Shown here in pieces: positions 18,071 through 27,400 of a stretch of 64,000 nt of DNA (position 1 is its first letter; every line of letters begins with the position of its first letter). The notes under the pieces are model-generated. The model did no database searches. It was not told the DNA's origin and saw only the letters and a program-made list of their open reading frames with translations. The position numbers and the translations under genes are program-made. This DNA comes from Eubacteriales bacterium. GTDB taxonomy: Bacteria; Bacillota; Clostridia; Oscillospirales; CAG-382. Location: contig JAQVPJ010000006.1 in NCBI GenBank assembly GCA_028702135.1, positions 51,957 through 115,956 of the forward strand, read 5' to 3'.

Positions 18071-18937
18071 ATGAGTATAGCGGATATTTTCAATACAAAA
18101 AAACCGGTCGTGTCATTTGAAATCTTTCCTCCAAAGAAAAACGGCGTTTTGGTCAACGCAGATGAGACGATAAAGAGCTTAAAAAAGCTAAACCCCGATT
18201 ATATCAGCGTAACCTTCGGAGCGGGCGGAAACAGCGTAAACGCAATGACCTGGGAGATCGCACGCTCAATCAGGGAGAATTTTAAAATCGAGCCAATCGT
18301 TCATCTTACCTGCCTTAGCCATTCAAAAGAAGATATTGATGAAATTTTGGAAAAACTGAAAAAATACGGTTTATACAATATTCTCGCACTAAGGGGAGAC
18401 GAGAACCCGAACGCCGCCGCCAAGGAGGATTTCCGTCATGCGAACGAGCTGATTTCATATATAAAAAGCAGGGGAGATTTTTCTGTCTCCGCCGCCTGCT
18501 ACCCCGAGGGGCATTCGGAGTCCCCCAATCTTGTGCAGGATACTATATATTTAAAAAAGAAAGTGGATGCAGGTGCAAACCATCTTATCTCCCAGCTCTT
18601 CTTTGACAATAATTTTTTCTATTCATTCCTGGACAGGGCAAGGAATGCGGGAATCAACGTACCGATCGACGCCGGAATTATGCCGCTGACGAGTAAAAAG
18701 CAGATTGAGCGCATGGTTATGCTCTGCGGCGCAAGTCTGCCTGCTAAATTTAAAAAAGTACTGGACAAATATGAGGATAAGCCGGATGCACTGCTGGATG
18801 CAGGTATCGCATATGCGTTGGATCAGGTTATCGACTTGATAACACAGGGTGTGGACGGTATTCACCTTTATACAATGAACAACCCGATTATCGCTGAGCG
18901 TATATATAACGGTTTTTCCAGTCTTATAGACTTATAG
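18071..18937 (+). CDS. metF: Methylenetetrahydrofolate reductase
   Basis: A 288-aa flavoprotein of the MetF TIM-barrel family, beginning MSIADIFNTKKPVVSFEIFPPKKNG in two adjoining segments; the SFEIFPPK strand and the TFGAGGN and LALRGD motifs mark the folate and FAD sites. It reduces 5,10-methylene-THF to 5-methyl-THF for methionine synthesis, or works in the methyl branch of the Wood-Ljungdahl pathway in acetogens; no other pathway genes are seen here. The ATG at 18071 follows an AAAAGAGA stretch, and the promoter position excludes the longer frame. A LysR regulator gene follows after 25 bases. Confidence 0.95.
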   Translation: MSIADIFNTKKPVVSFEIFPPKKNGVLVNADETIKSLKKLNPDYISVTFGAGGNSVNAMTWEIARSIRENFKIEPIVHLTCLSHSKEDIDEILEKLKKYGLYNILALRGDENPNAAAKEDFRHANELISYIKSRGDFSVSAACYPEGHSESPNLVQDTIYLKKKVDAGANHLISQLFFDNNFFYSFLDRARNAGINVPIDAGIMPLTSKKQIERMVMLCGASLPAKFKKVLDKYEDKPDALLDAGIAYALDQVIDLITQGVDGIHLYTMNNPIIAERIYNGFSSLIDL

Positions 18938-18962
18938 AATAATATAACAAGAGGCGATTTAA

Positions 18963-19889
18963 ATGACCTTGCAACAGCTTAAATATGTTATTGAGATTGT
19001 AAACAGCGGTTCGATGAGCGAGGCTGCAAAGAGGCTTTATATATCTCAGCCGAGCTTGTCGAGTGCGGTTAAGGAGCTTGAGAACGAAACGGGTATAATT
19101 ATTTTCGCGCGGACAAACAAGGGGGTAGTCCTGTCAGCAGACGGTAACGAATTTCTCGGATATGCCCGCCAGGTGGTCGAGCAGGCGGAGCTTATGGAGG
19201 CGAGATATCTTAACGCAAAACCGGCGCGTGCGAGCTTTTCGGTATCGACTCAGCATTACTCCTTCGCTGTAAACGCTTTTGTTTCGCTTATAAAGAAAAA
19301 TAACTGCGATGAATACGATTTCAATCTCAGGGAAACGAGAACCTATGAGATAATCGAGGATGTCGTAAATTTAAGAAGCGAGATCGGCATGCTATACCTC
19401 AACTCCTTTAACGAAAGGGTAATGAACAAGCTGTTCAGGGAGAGTAACCTCTCATTTAACCCTCTTTTTACCGCAAAACCGCATATATTTATAAGTAAGT
19501 ACAACCCGCTTTCGCAAAAGGATGCTGTTACGCTTGATGACTTATCCGAATATCCCTATCTTAGCTTTGAGCAGGGTACTTACAACTCCTTTTACTTTTC
19601 AGAAGAGATATTAAGCACGGTGTTCCGGAAGAAAAACATCGTCGTCTGCGACAGGGCAACGCTGTTTAATCTTCTGATCGGTCTGAACGGTTACACAATT
19701 TCAACGGGAATCATCAGTTCGGAGCTCAATGGCACAGATATCGTCACCGTTCCTTTGAATGTGGATGAAAAAATCACCATCGGCTTGATAACGCATAAAA
19801 ATATGACGCTCAGCAAACTCGGCAATGCATATATAGAGGAATTGAAAAGCATCATTGTAAGAAACGGGATTGATTTGATTAGCGAATAA
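18963..19889 (+). CDS. LysR family transcriptional regulator
   Basis: A 308-aa regulator with an N-terminal winged HTH (MTLQQLKYVIEIVNSGSMSE, then AAKRLYISQPSLSSAVKELE) and a C-terminal effector domain of two periplasmic-binding-like lobes (about 90-300). Being 25 bases downstream of metF on the same strand, it is probably co-transcribed with it, and may control methionine or folate one-carbon genes as MetR/MtaR-type LysR proteins do; that assignment is by context only. Start ATG has AAGAGGCG upstream. Confidence 0.93.
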   Translation: MTLQQLKYVIEIVNSGSMSEAAKRLYISQPSLSSAVKELENETGIIIFARTNKGVVLSADGNEFLGYARQVVEQAELMEARYLNAKPARASFSVSTQHYSFAVNAFVSLIKKNNCDEYDFNLRETRTYEIIEDVVNLRSEIGMLYLNSFNERVMNKLFRESNLSFNPLFTAKPHIFISKYNPLSQKDAVTLDDLSEYPYLSFEQGTYNSFYFSEEILSTVFRKKNIVVCDRATLFNLLIGLNGYTISTGIISSELNGTDIVTVPLNVDEKITIGLITHKNMTLSKLGNAYIEELKSIIVRNGIDLISE

Positions 19890-19921
19890 AAAAAAGCAGG
19901 GGTGGATTTCTTCCGCCCCTG
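19888..19921 (-). terminator. Terminator between convergent csp and lysR genes
   Basis: CAGGGG at 19897-19902 pairs with CCCCTG at 19916-19921. Read on the minus strand the stem is followed by a run of eight T, so it ends the cold-shock transcript; the plus-strand side has no T-run. Confidence 0.75.
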
Positions 19922-20011
19922 TCAAAACACAAAAATCAAAGATATATAAGGTCGAGCTTATAAAGCAGTGTTTACACTCTGTGAAAGCAGTGTTTTTGAA
20001 AAATGGTTTAA

Positions 20012-20224
20012 TTAAGCTATTGTTACGTTTGCAGCTCTGAGCTTGCGGGAATCCTTGGGATCCTTCTCGATGTCGAACATAACCTTCTGACCCTCATTCA
20101 GAGATTTGTAACCCTGAGACTGAATAGCCGAGAAATGAACGAAAACATCATCGCCGCCCTCGTCATTGGAAATGAAACCGTAACCTTTTTCTGCGTTAAA
20201 CCACTTTACTGTACCCTTATTCAT
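20012..20224 (-). CDS. Cold shock protein (CSD family)
   Basis: A 70-aa single cold-shock domain. RNP1 is KGYGFI and RNP2 is DVFVHFS, both in the right places, and the start is [12 protein letters not shown]. Such proteins bind single-stranded RNA or DNA and act as RNA chaperones. Start is the ATG at 20224, five bases after GGAGG; the longer frame to 20293 lies in the leader. It has its own strong promoter, a leader of about 120 bases with a long hairpin (20269-20324), and a terminator, so it is monocistronic. Confidence 0.96.
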   Translation of the reverse strand: MNKGTVKWFNAEKGYGFISNDEGGDDVFVHFSAIQSQGYKSLNEGQKVMFDIEKDPKDSRKLRAANVTIA

Positions 20225-20268
20225 TGGTACCTCCAAAATAAATATTTCATATACCGAAAAAGATAAAA

Positions 20269-20324
20269 AACTCACGCTGTTGTTAATCATCAAACGAACA
20301 ATGACCTACAACAAATTGTGAGTT
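20269..20324 (-). promoter_or_regulatory. Long stem-loop in the cold-shock gene leader
   Basis: On the minus strand AACTCAC and TTTGTTGT pair with ACAACA and GTGAGTT in an interrupted long stem, followed directly by TTTTTT. It sits 45 bases upstream of the csp start codon. It could be an attenuator or the temperature-sensing fold typical of csp leaders. Confidence 0.55.
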
Positions 20325-20350
20325 CATAGATACATTCGGAATACAAATAC

Positions 20351-20379
20351 AATATATCATACATAAAAACGTTTGTCAA
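20351..20379 (-). promoter_or_regulatory. Strong promoter of the cold-shock gene
   Basis: On the minus strand TTGACA (20379-20374) and TATATT (20356-20351) are separated by 17 bases. The predicted start near 20344 gives a leader of about 120 bases. Confidence 0.8.
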
Positions 20380-20417
20380 TAGCAAAAAAAGTCTTTTTGC
20401 AATTTTATGAACCATTA

Positions 20418-21488
20418 TTATTTGGATTTTTCTTTCCCGTTTTTTGCAGAATCCTCAATAATGGGAACCGAAAAGGAGGAGAGCAGCTCCTCAAGTGTAT
20501 CGATGCTCTTTTCCGGGGTTTTAGAAACACTTTTTTGTTTTTTGATTTTTTCCTTATCAATGGTTTTTCCCGATTCATCGGATTTTATGTCTTTGGTCTT
20601 TTCCAGAACAAATTCCGAAAACAGGGGAACCGCTTCTTCATCTATGTCGAAATCAGTTTTATCTTTTTCTTTTGTAAAAGTAAAACTGCCTTTTTTTATA
20701 TCCTTTACAGGCTTGGTGGGCAGAACAAATATTTCTTCCTCTTTATTTTTCATATTCCTTTTCGGCGGTTCATCCTCAAAATCTTTCGCAGGTGCTTCCG
20801 GCGGTAGTATAAGTATTTCCTCGTCGGAATCATCCTCTTCGACGTAAGCGACCCTGCCGCTGATTACGGATATCTCGTCCGTATCTTCAGCAATCGCCGG
20901 GAAGCAGTCGGTGCTCGTATAACTGTTCAGTCCTGAGCCGCTTACCGAGCCGGGAATCGGGCGGGTAGCGTTAATAAAATCATTAAAAGCCGGTATTATC
21001 TTGGATATACTTACACCGATATCCGATTGTTTTATTATTATCGGCGGAAGACCTGATTCTATATTTGCACGGATTTCCTCGCCGGATGTTTTTTTAAGAC
21101 TGTCGATGATTATATCAGCATCATATAGTTCTATTCCGAGAAGGGGTGATTTATCGGTTCCGATGAACCTAACCGACGAGACGTTCTCCCAATCGATAAA
21201 CAATCCTTTTTCGGGATAAGTAACAAAATCATATATTCCTTTTTCGGTCAGAACGAGAGCGTCAAGCGGCTTTAAAGCGCTGATGACGGTCATCGTGTAC
21301 AAAAAGAAAAAATAACCGCAGCCGAGCAAACCCGCAATAATAATGTAGGTAAGATATTCGCTGCTTATATAACTAAGCTTTGCGATTAAACAACAGGCCA
21401 AAGCGATAATTGCCATTATAAGGGAGAATGTACCTTTAAGAATAAACGCTCCCGCATTCTTTTTTATATGAAATTCTCTGTTAAACAT
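20418..21488 (-). CDS. Membrane protein with PH-like domain and acidic tail
   Basis: A 356-aa protein. Two membrane helices lie near residues 18-38 and 44-68, followed by a compact domain (about 70-165) with LVLTEKGIYDF and GLFIDWENVSSVRF, a pattern seen in STM3941/YcxB-like PH-fold proteins. The rest (about 190-356) is low-complexity, rich in Asp, Glu, Lys and Ser with repeated EILILPP/EIFVLPT-like motifs, and is probably disordered. Function unknown. Start ATG at 21488 is preferred over a TTG at 21521. A second membrane protein gene precedes it on the same strand after 62 bases. Confidence 0.7.
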   Translation of the reverse strand: MFNREFHIKKNAGAFILKGTFSLIMAIIALACCLIAKLSYISSEYLTYIIIAGLLGCGYFFFLYTMTVISALKPLDALVLTEKGIYDFVTYPEKGLFIDWENVSSVRFIGTDKSPLLGIELYDADIIIDSLKKTSGEEIRANIESGLPPIIIKQSDIGVSISKIIPAFNDFINATRPIPGSVSGSGLNSYTSTDCFPAIAEDTDEISVISGRVAYVEEDDSDEEILILPPEAPAKDFEDEPPKRNMKNKEEEIFVLPTKPVKDIKKGSFTFTKEKDKTDFDIDEEAVPLFSEFVLEKTKDIKSDESGKTIDKEKIKKQKSVSKTPEKSIDTLEELLSSFSVPIIEDSAKNGKEKSK

Positions 21489-21550
21489 AATAAACCCATT
21501 TCTCCCGCGGGAAATCCGCAAGGGTATTTTTCGGTACTATGATAATAATT

Positions 21551-22351
21551 TTATTTAAAATTCTCGTAAGTTATTACGGTGTTGTTGTTATAGATACTAA
21601 AGGAATCGACATTGGTAATGGTATCATCATCCGAAAATCGTTCATAATCAATTTTAACAATTCCGTCTTGTAACTGGGCGTAATCTTTACTTATGATTTC
21701 GTCATAATAATAAATACTCAAAGTAAAGGTTATACCGGTTTCTCTCTCCTCCTGCTCGGAGGTATCCTTTGAGATGTCATTTTCAAAGAGGGCATTGTAC
21801 TCGCTTTCAAAATCGTAGCTGACGATATGATTATAATATTTATTCTTTTCCAAGTCAATCGAGACATTTTCAAAACAGACACGCTGATAACCGTATCTGC
21901 TGTTTGAATCGCTGACGAGGTTTACCATATCGTAATAATTGTTTTTGCTATCCTTTAAAATATAAACAAGCGCATTTTCCGTTTTTCCGCCGGTAATTTT
22001 ATCGAGGTTGAACATAACTCCTATTTCAATCTGATCTACTGTATCGGCATAATAAATATTGTGGAGTTGGATTGAACCGAAATAGTTCATGTCCGTTCGG
22101 GGCTGTATGTTATAAACTGTAAAAGCATCGGGATCCTTCTTTGCGGCGGCGTGAGTCTCGCTTGTAAAAATCATATCGTCAAACATACCCGGTTCTTTGG
22201 TGGAAAATAACAAATACATGATAATACCCCATATAAGAAAGGATATTCCGTACAGAGTATATCTGAAAATATACCTGACGGTTCTGTGCGTCTTTGATTC
22301 ACGAGGATATAATTCCTCATCTGTCTCATCGTAATTTTTGTTAAAATCCAT
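21551..22351 (-). CDS. Single-pass membrane protein of unknown function
   Basis: A 266-aa protein. A charged cytoplasmic N-terminus (residues 1-30) is followed by one membrane helix (about 31-51) and a soluble outside domain of about 200 residues rich in Tyr, Asp and Asn. I do not recognise the family. Its start codon is preceded by AAGGAT. The gene lies between the DnaA-box region and the PH-like membrane protein gene and may share a transcript with the latter. Confidence 0.7.
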   Translation of the reverse strand: MDFNKNYDETDEELYPRESKTHRTVRYIFRYTLYGISFLIWGIIMYLLFSTKEPGMFDDMIFTSETHAAAKKDPDAFTVYNIQPRTDMNYFGSIQLHNIYYADTVDQIEIGVMFNLDKITGGKTENALVYILKDSKNNYYDMVNLVSDSNSRYGYQRVCFENVSIDLEKNKYYNHIVSYDFESEYNALFENDISKDTSEQEERETGITFTLSIYYYDEIISKDYAQLQDGIVKIDYERFSDDDTITNVDSFSIYNNNTVITYENFK

Positions 22352-22454
22352 TTTTTATCCTTCTTTTGCGATAAATTAGTGCAGTATGCATTTACTATTT
22401 TACATAATATTCAAATGTTATAATACATAATTATTGTTAAATTTATGCATACTG

Positions 22455-22541
22455 AAAGTTATCCACAAAGTTATTCACGTTTTGTGGATAACTTTTCATT
22501 GGCAGGGCTTAATTTTCACATTTTCCACAGGGTTGTCCACA
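22455..22541. other. Cluster of DnaA boxes (candidate origin or titration site)
   Basis: Within 90 bases there are two perfect DnaA boxes (TTATCCACA at 22459-22467 and its complement at 22483-22491) and near-matches TTATTCACG (22471-22479), TTTTCCACA (22521-22529) and TTGTCCACA (22533-22541). The two perfect boxes form 15-base inverted arms (22455-22469 and 22481-22495) around an 11-base spacer. AT-rich DNA flanks the cluster. The 252-base gap between genes holds nothing else evident. Confidence 0.7.
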
Positions 22542-22603
22542 ACGTTTTGTGAAGAAATCACTATTATTTCCGCAAATTATGTAAACTTCGTTACGGATTT
22601 ACA

Positions 22604-24154
22604 TTACTTTAAGTAATTTTTATCAAGGCTGCGAAGCTGTACTGCAAAAGCTATATGTGATGCCATTATTATCTCGCTCTTGTCAAAATCGGCGATAGTC
22701 CTTGCAACCTTCAATACCTTGTCATATCCTCTTGCAGAAAGGTTTAGCCGATTAAACGCAGCATGGAGAAGCTCTCTTCCCTTATCGTCGGTAACGCAGT
22801 ATTTACGTATATGCTTCGGCTGCATAAGAGCGTTGCAGGTCAGTTTTCTGCCGTCGGAGAGGGTATCACCGGCAAAGCGTGACATTGCGTAATTCCTTGC
22901 CTCACAGACACGTTTTCTTATCTCGGCGCTGCTCTCGGCCTTTACTTTGGCGTCAAGCTCTCCAAACTCAAGCGCACCTACCTCCACCTGTAGGTCGATC
23001 CGGTCGATTATAGGACCGGAAATTCTTGCGATATAAGCTTTTCTTGTGTTGGCGGAGCAGACACATTCCTTAATAGGATGACCGTAATACCCGCATTTGC
23101 AGGGGTTCATCGCACAGATGAGCAAAAACGAGGCGGGATACGAAACGGTACCGTTTACCCTTGTAATAACAACCTCACGGTTTTCAATCGGCTGGCGTAA
23201 CACCTCGATTGCTCGCTTATCAAACTCGGGAAATTCATCCAAAAACAGAACACCATTGTTTGCAAGTGAAATCTCACCCGGTTTTGGATAAGAGCCACCG
23301 CCGGTAAGCGCTATATGCGAGAGAGTGTGATGCGGAGCGCGGAAGGGACGCTGTACGAGCAGTGGCTTGAGGTCCGCCGAGAGTCCGGCAATAGAATGGA
23401 TTTTTGAAGTCTCTATCGATTCATCCAAGGTCATGGGAGGCATAATGCCGGGCAATCTTGAAGCGAGCATGCTCTTTCCCGAGCCGGGAGGGCCAATAAG
23501 AAGGACATTATGACCTCCTGCAGCAGCTATTTCCAGCGTCTTTTTTGCGGAATCCTGCCCTTTGACGTCGGAATAGTCGAGTGGATACTCATATGTTGAC
23601 GAGAAAAAAATCTCCTCCGAAAATTCAACGGGTATGATGGGCCTGCCTCCCAGAAGATGATCGAAAACCTGCCTTACGCTCTCTGCGGGAAAAACGCTTA
23701 TGCCAAGAGCGGCTGATGCTTCCAGTGCGTTCTGCGAGGGAAGATATATCTCCTTAAACCCAGCGTCCCTCGCAGCCAATGCCATGGGCAGCGCGCCGTT
23801 TACAGGACGCAGTTCCCCCGACAGCGACAATTCCCCTACGAAGCACTTTTTGAAAAAATCCATTTTAGTAAAAGACGGGTGGTCGATGAGCGAGAGCAAA
23901 ATAGGAAGGTCGTAGGAGGAGCCCTCCTTTTTTATGTCCGCAGGAGCGAGATTAACTGTAAGCACTCCCTTTTTGAGCGAAAGCGAGCTTGCTCTCGCAG
24001 CGGAGCGAACCCTGCCTGCCGCTTCCTTGACGGCGGTGTCGGGAAGGCCTATGATATCAAGCCTCGGCATCGGCGAACCGATACCTGAGGATTCGACATT
24101 TACGATCAGTCCGTCGATACCGGCGATCGCTGCGGAATAAAATACGCTGAACAT
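22604..24154 (-). CDS. ComM/YifB family Mg-chelatase-like AAA+ ATPase
   Basis: A 516-aa protein with the YifB order: an N-terminal Lon-like ChlI domain (about residues 1-165, starting MFSVFYSAAIAGIDG), the AAA+ core with Walker A GPPGSGKS and Walker B LFLDEFPEF, and the C-terminal Mg-chelatase domain. ComM is a hexameric helicase that aids branch migration when foreign DNA is integrated during transformation. No other competence genes are nearby. ATG start with GGAGG ten bases upstream. The gene reads towards the DnaA-box cluster. Confidence 0.94.
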   Translation of the reverse strand: MFSVFYSAAIAGIDGLIVNVESSGIGSPMPRLDIIGLPDTAVKEAAGRVRSAARASSLSLKKGVLTVNLAPADIKKEGSSYDLPILLSLIDHPSFTKMDFFKKCFVGELSLSGELRPVNGALPMALAARDAGFKEIYLPSQNALEASAALGISVFPAESVRQVFDHLLGGRPIIPVEFSEEIFFSSTYEYPLDYSDVKGQDSAKKTLEIAAAGGHNVLLIGPPGSGKSMLASRLPGIMPPMTLDESIETSKIHSIAGLSADLKPLLVQRPFRAPHHTLSHIALTGGGSYPKPGEISLANNGVLFLDEFPEFDKRAIEVLRQPIENREVVITRVNGTVSYPASFLLICAMNPCKCGYYGHPIKECVCSANTRKAYIARISGPIIDRIDLQVEVGALEFGELDAKVKAESSAEIRKRVCEARNYAMSRFAGDTLSDGRKLTCNALMQPKHIRKYCVTDDKGRELLHAAFNRLNLSARGYDKVLKVARTIADFDKSEIIMASHIAFAVQLRSLDKNYLK

Positions 24155-24437
24155 AAGACCTGCTCCTCCGGTGATTGAAATAATTCTACAGGTATGTGAA
24201 AACTATTTTTAAAAAGAAATATCCATCCGCCTCTGTTGAATGGCTCTTTATAAGTAATCGGTTTTTATGACCTGTTCCGGCGTTGCTGTGTTTTGTAAAT
24301 ATTTGTCTATAAGCGTAAGATAACATATTTTTTAATTCTTTTCAATATAAAACATCGAATTATTTTTTATAAGTGGCCGATTTACGAATGATTTTATACT
24401 ATTAAGCCAAAAATGAGTAAAAATTTTAAGAATTGTA

Positions 24438-24466
24438 TTTACACTAACGAAAAAAAGTGGTATTAT
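24438..24466 (+). promoter_or_regulatory. Promoter of nifJ
   Basis: TTTACA at 24438-24443 and TATTAT at 24461-24466 with a 17-base spacer. The short leader ends in AGGAGG before the ATG at 24494. No Rex-type operator was recognised. The rest of the 258-base gap to comM shows no clear feature. Confidence 0.7.
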
Positions 24467-24493
24467 ATAGTGATGAAAACAGGAGGTATAATA

Positions 24494-27400
24494 ATGCCAA
24501 GAAAAAAGATTTCAATGGATGGCAATACAGCGGCGGCGCATGTTTCATACGCGTTTACCGAAGTTGCCGGCATTTATCCGATTACACCGTCTTCTGTAAT
24601 GGCGGAGAATGCGGATAAGTGGGCTGCCGATGGCAGAAAAAATATATTCGGTCAGGAGGTTAAGGTTGTAGAAATGCAGTCCGAGGCAGGAGCTGCGGGT
24701 ACTGTACACGGCTCGCTTGCTGCGGGTGCTTTAACCACCACATATACAGCGTCACAGGGCTTGCTATTAATGATTCCCAATATGTATAAAATCGCTGGTG
24801 AGCTTCTTCCCGGCGTTATCCACTGCTCTGCAAGAACTTTGGCAACACACGCACTCAGCATTTTCGGAGATCACTCCGATGTAATGGCGTGCAGACAGAC
24901 CGGTTTTGCAATGCTTTGCTCGGGCAATGTGCAGGAGGTAATGGACCTCGGTGCAGTAGCGCATCTTTCCGCAATTAAGGGGCGTGTTCCTTTCCTTCAT
25001 TTCTTTGACGGCTTCAGAACCTCTCACGAGATTCAGAAGGTGGAGGTGTGGGATTACGCTGATCTCGAGGAAATGCTCGATATGGACGCCGTTGAGAAGT
25101 TCAGAAATCATGCGCTCAATCCTGAACATCCCGTTCTTCGCGGAACCGCGCAGAACCCCGACATTTTCTTCCAGGCAAGAGAGGCAAGCAACAGCTATTA
25201 TAACGCCATTCCTGCAATAGTAGAGGAATATTTAGATAAGATTAACGCAAAGATAGGCTCTGATTACAAGCTGTTCAATTATTACGGTGCACCCGATGCC
25301 GATAAGGTCATTATCGCCATGGGATCTGTTTGCGACACGATAGAAGAGACTATTGATTACCTTAACGCCGGCGGACAAAAGTTAGGTCTTTTGAAAGTAA
25401 GGCTTTACCGCCCCTTTGCGATCGACCGCTTTATAGCGGCTCTTCCCGATACAGTAAAAAAGATTGCGGTGCTTGACAGAACAAAGGAACCCGGTGCGAT
25501 AGGCGAACCTCTGTATCTTGACGTTGTAAATGCCGTACGTAATACACGCTTTAACGATTGTATAATTGTAGGCGGAAGATACGGGCTCGGTTCAAAGGAT
25601 ACAACACCTGCCGCTATTATCGCCACATACAAGAACCTTGACGCGGCAAAGCCGGTAAACGGCTTTACAATTAGCATCAACGACGATGTGACAAACCTTT
25701 CGCTCCCGATCGAGATTGCTCCCAACACAACACCAAAGGGCACGGTTTCCTGCAAATTCTGGGGACTCGGCTCCGACGGTACAGTGGGAGCAAACAAGAA
25801 CTCCATTAAAATCATCGGGGATCATACAGATAAATATATACAGGCTTACTTCGCATACGACTCAAAGAAATCAGGCGGTGTTACAATAAGTCATCTTCGT
25901 TTCGGTGATAAGCCGATCCGCTCGACCTATTATGTTACCCATGCAAATTTTGTCGCCTGCCACAATCCTTCTTATATAAACAGTTATGATATCACCGAGG
26001 ATATTGCCGAGGGCGGAACCTTTCTTTTGAACTGTCAGTGGTCTCCCGAGGAGTTGGACGAAAAGCTTCCCGCAAAGCTAAAAAGAGACCTTGCAAAAAA
26101 GAGGGTTAACTTCTATATTGTCGACGCCATCTCGATTGCAAAGAAGATAGGGCTCGGGGGAAGGACAAACACAGTATTGCAGAGTGCTTTCTTCAAGCTT
26201 GCAAACATTATTCCGGAAGCGGATGCAATTAAATATATGAAAGAAGCCGCTTATAAGAGCTTCTATAAAAAAGGCGAAGCCGTTGTCAATATGAATTATG
26301 CGGCAATCGAAGCCGGCGCAACCGCTTCCGTAAAGGTTGAAATTCCTGCGGAATGGGCTTATGCGACTGATGTGGTCGTCGATAAAAAGTACGAGGGCAG
26401 GGCAGAGGTAGTCGATTTTGTTAAGAATATACTCGAACCTGTCAATGCGCAGAAGGGAGACAGCCTTCCCGTATCTGCTTTCTTAAAAGATGCGGATGGT
26501 ACATTCCCTCAGGGAACGTCAGCTTACGAGAAGCGCGGTGTCGCAGTCGATGTTCCGATGTGGAAATCCGAGAATTGTATACAGTGTAATTTCTGTTCAC
26601 TTGTCTGCCCTCACGCAACAATCAGGCCGGTTGCTATGACTGCGGAACAGGCAAAGGATTATCCTGATATGGAGCTGCTTGATATGACGGGTATGCCCGG
26701 TTACAAGTTTGGAGTTACCGTTTCGGCACTTGATTGTATGGGATGCGGTTCTTGCGCGGCGGTTTGCCCGGGTAAGAAGGGCGAGAAGGCGCTTACTATG
26801 CAGCCTATCGACACTCAGATTCCTAAACAAAAGTATTTTGAGCTGTCGTATAAGTTTGCGGATAACAGCGAGGTTCTTGCCAAATTCAAGCCGGAGACAG
26901 TTAAGGGCAGTCAGTTCAAGCAACCCCTGCTCCAGTTTTCCGGTGCTTGCGCAGGATGCGGTGAAACACCGTACGCAAAGCTCATAACACAGCTTTTCGG
27001 AGACAGGATGTTCATCGCTAATGCAACGGGATGCTCCTCTATTTGGGGTGGATCTGCTCCATCTATGCCTTATACGGTCAACAGACACGGACACGGTCCC
27101 GCATGGGCAAACTCGTTGTTCGAGGATAATGCGGAGTATGGACTCGGCATGGCAATGGCAGTAAAGCAGAGAAGAGCAAAATTAATCGGTATTATTGAGA
27201 AGTTCGCCGGTTCGGGTTATGATGTTATAGAAGGTCCCGCAAAGGAATGGCTTGCGGTTAAGGATGACGGAGAGGCGTCAAAAGCAGCGTCCGAAAAACT
27301 TATTGCAGCTATCGAAAAAGCAGACGCCGAGTGCGGAAGCTGCGGTTGTGAGCTCGACATTCTTTACAAAAAGGCTCTTGCCATGAAGGATATTTTCGTC

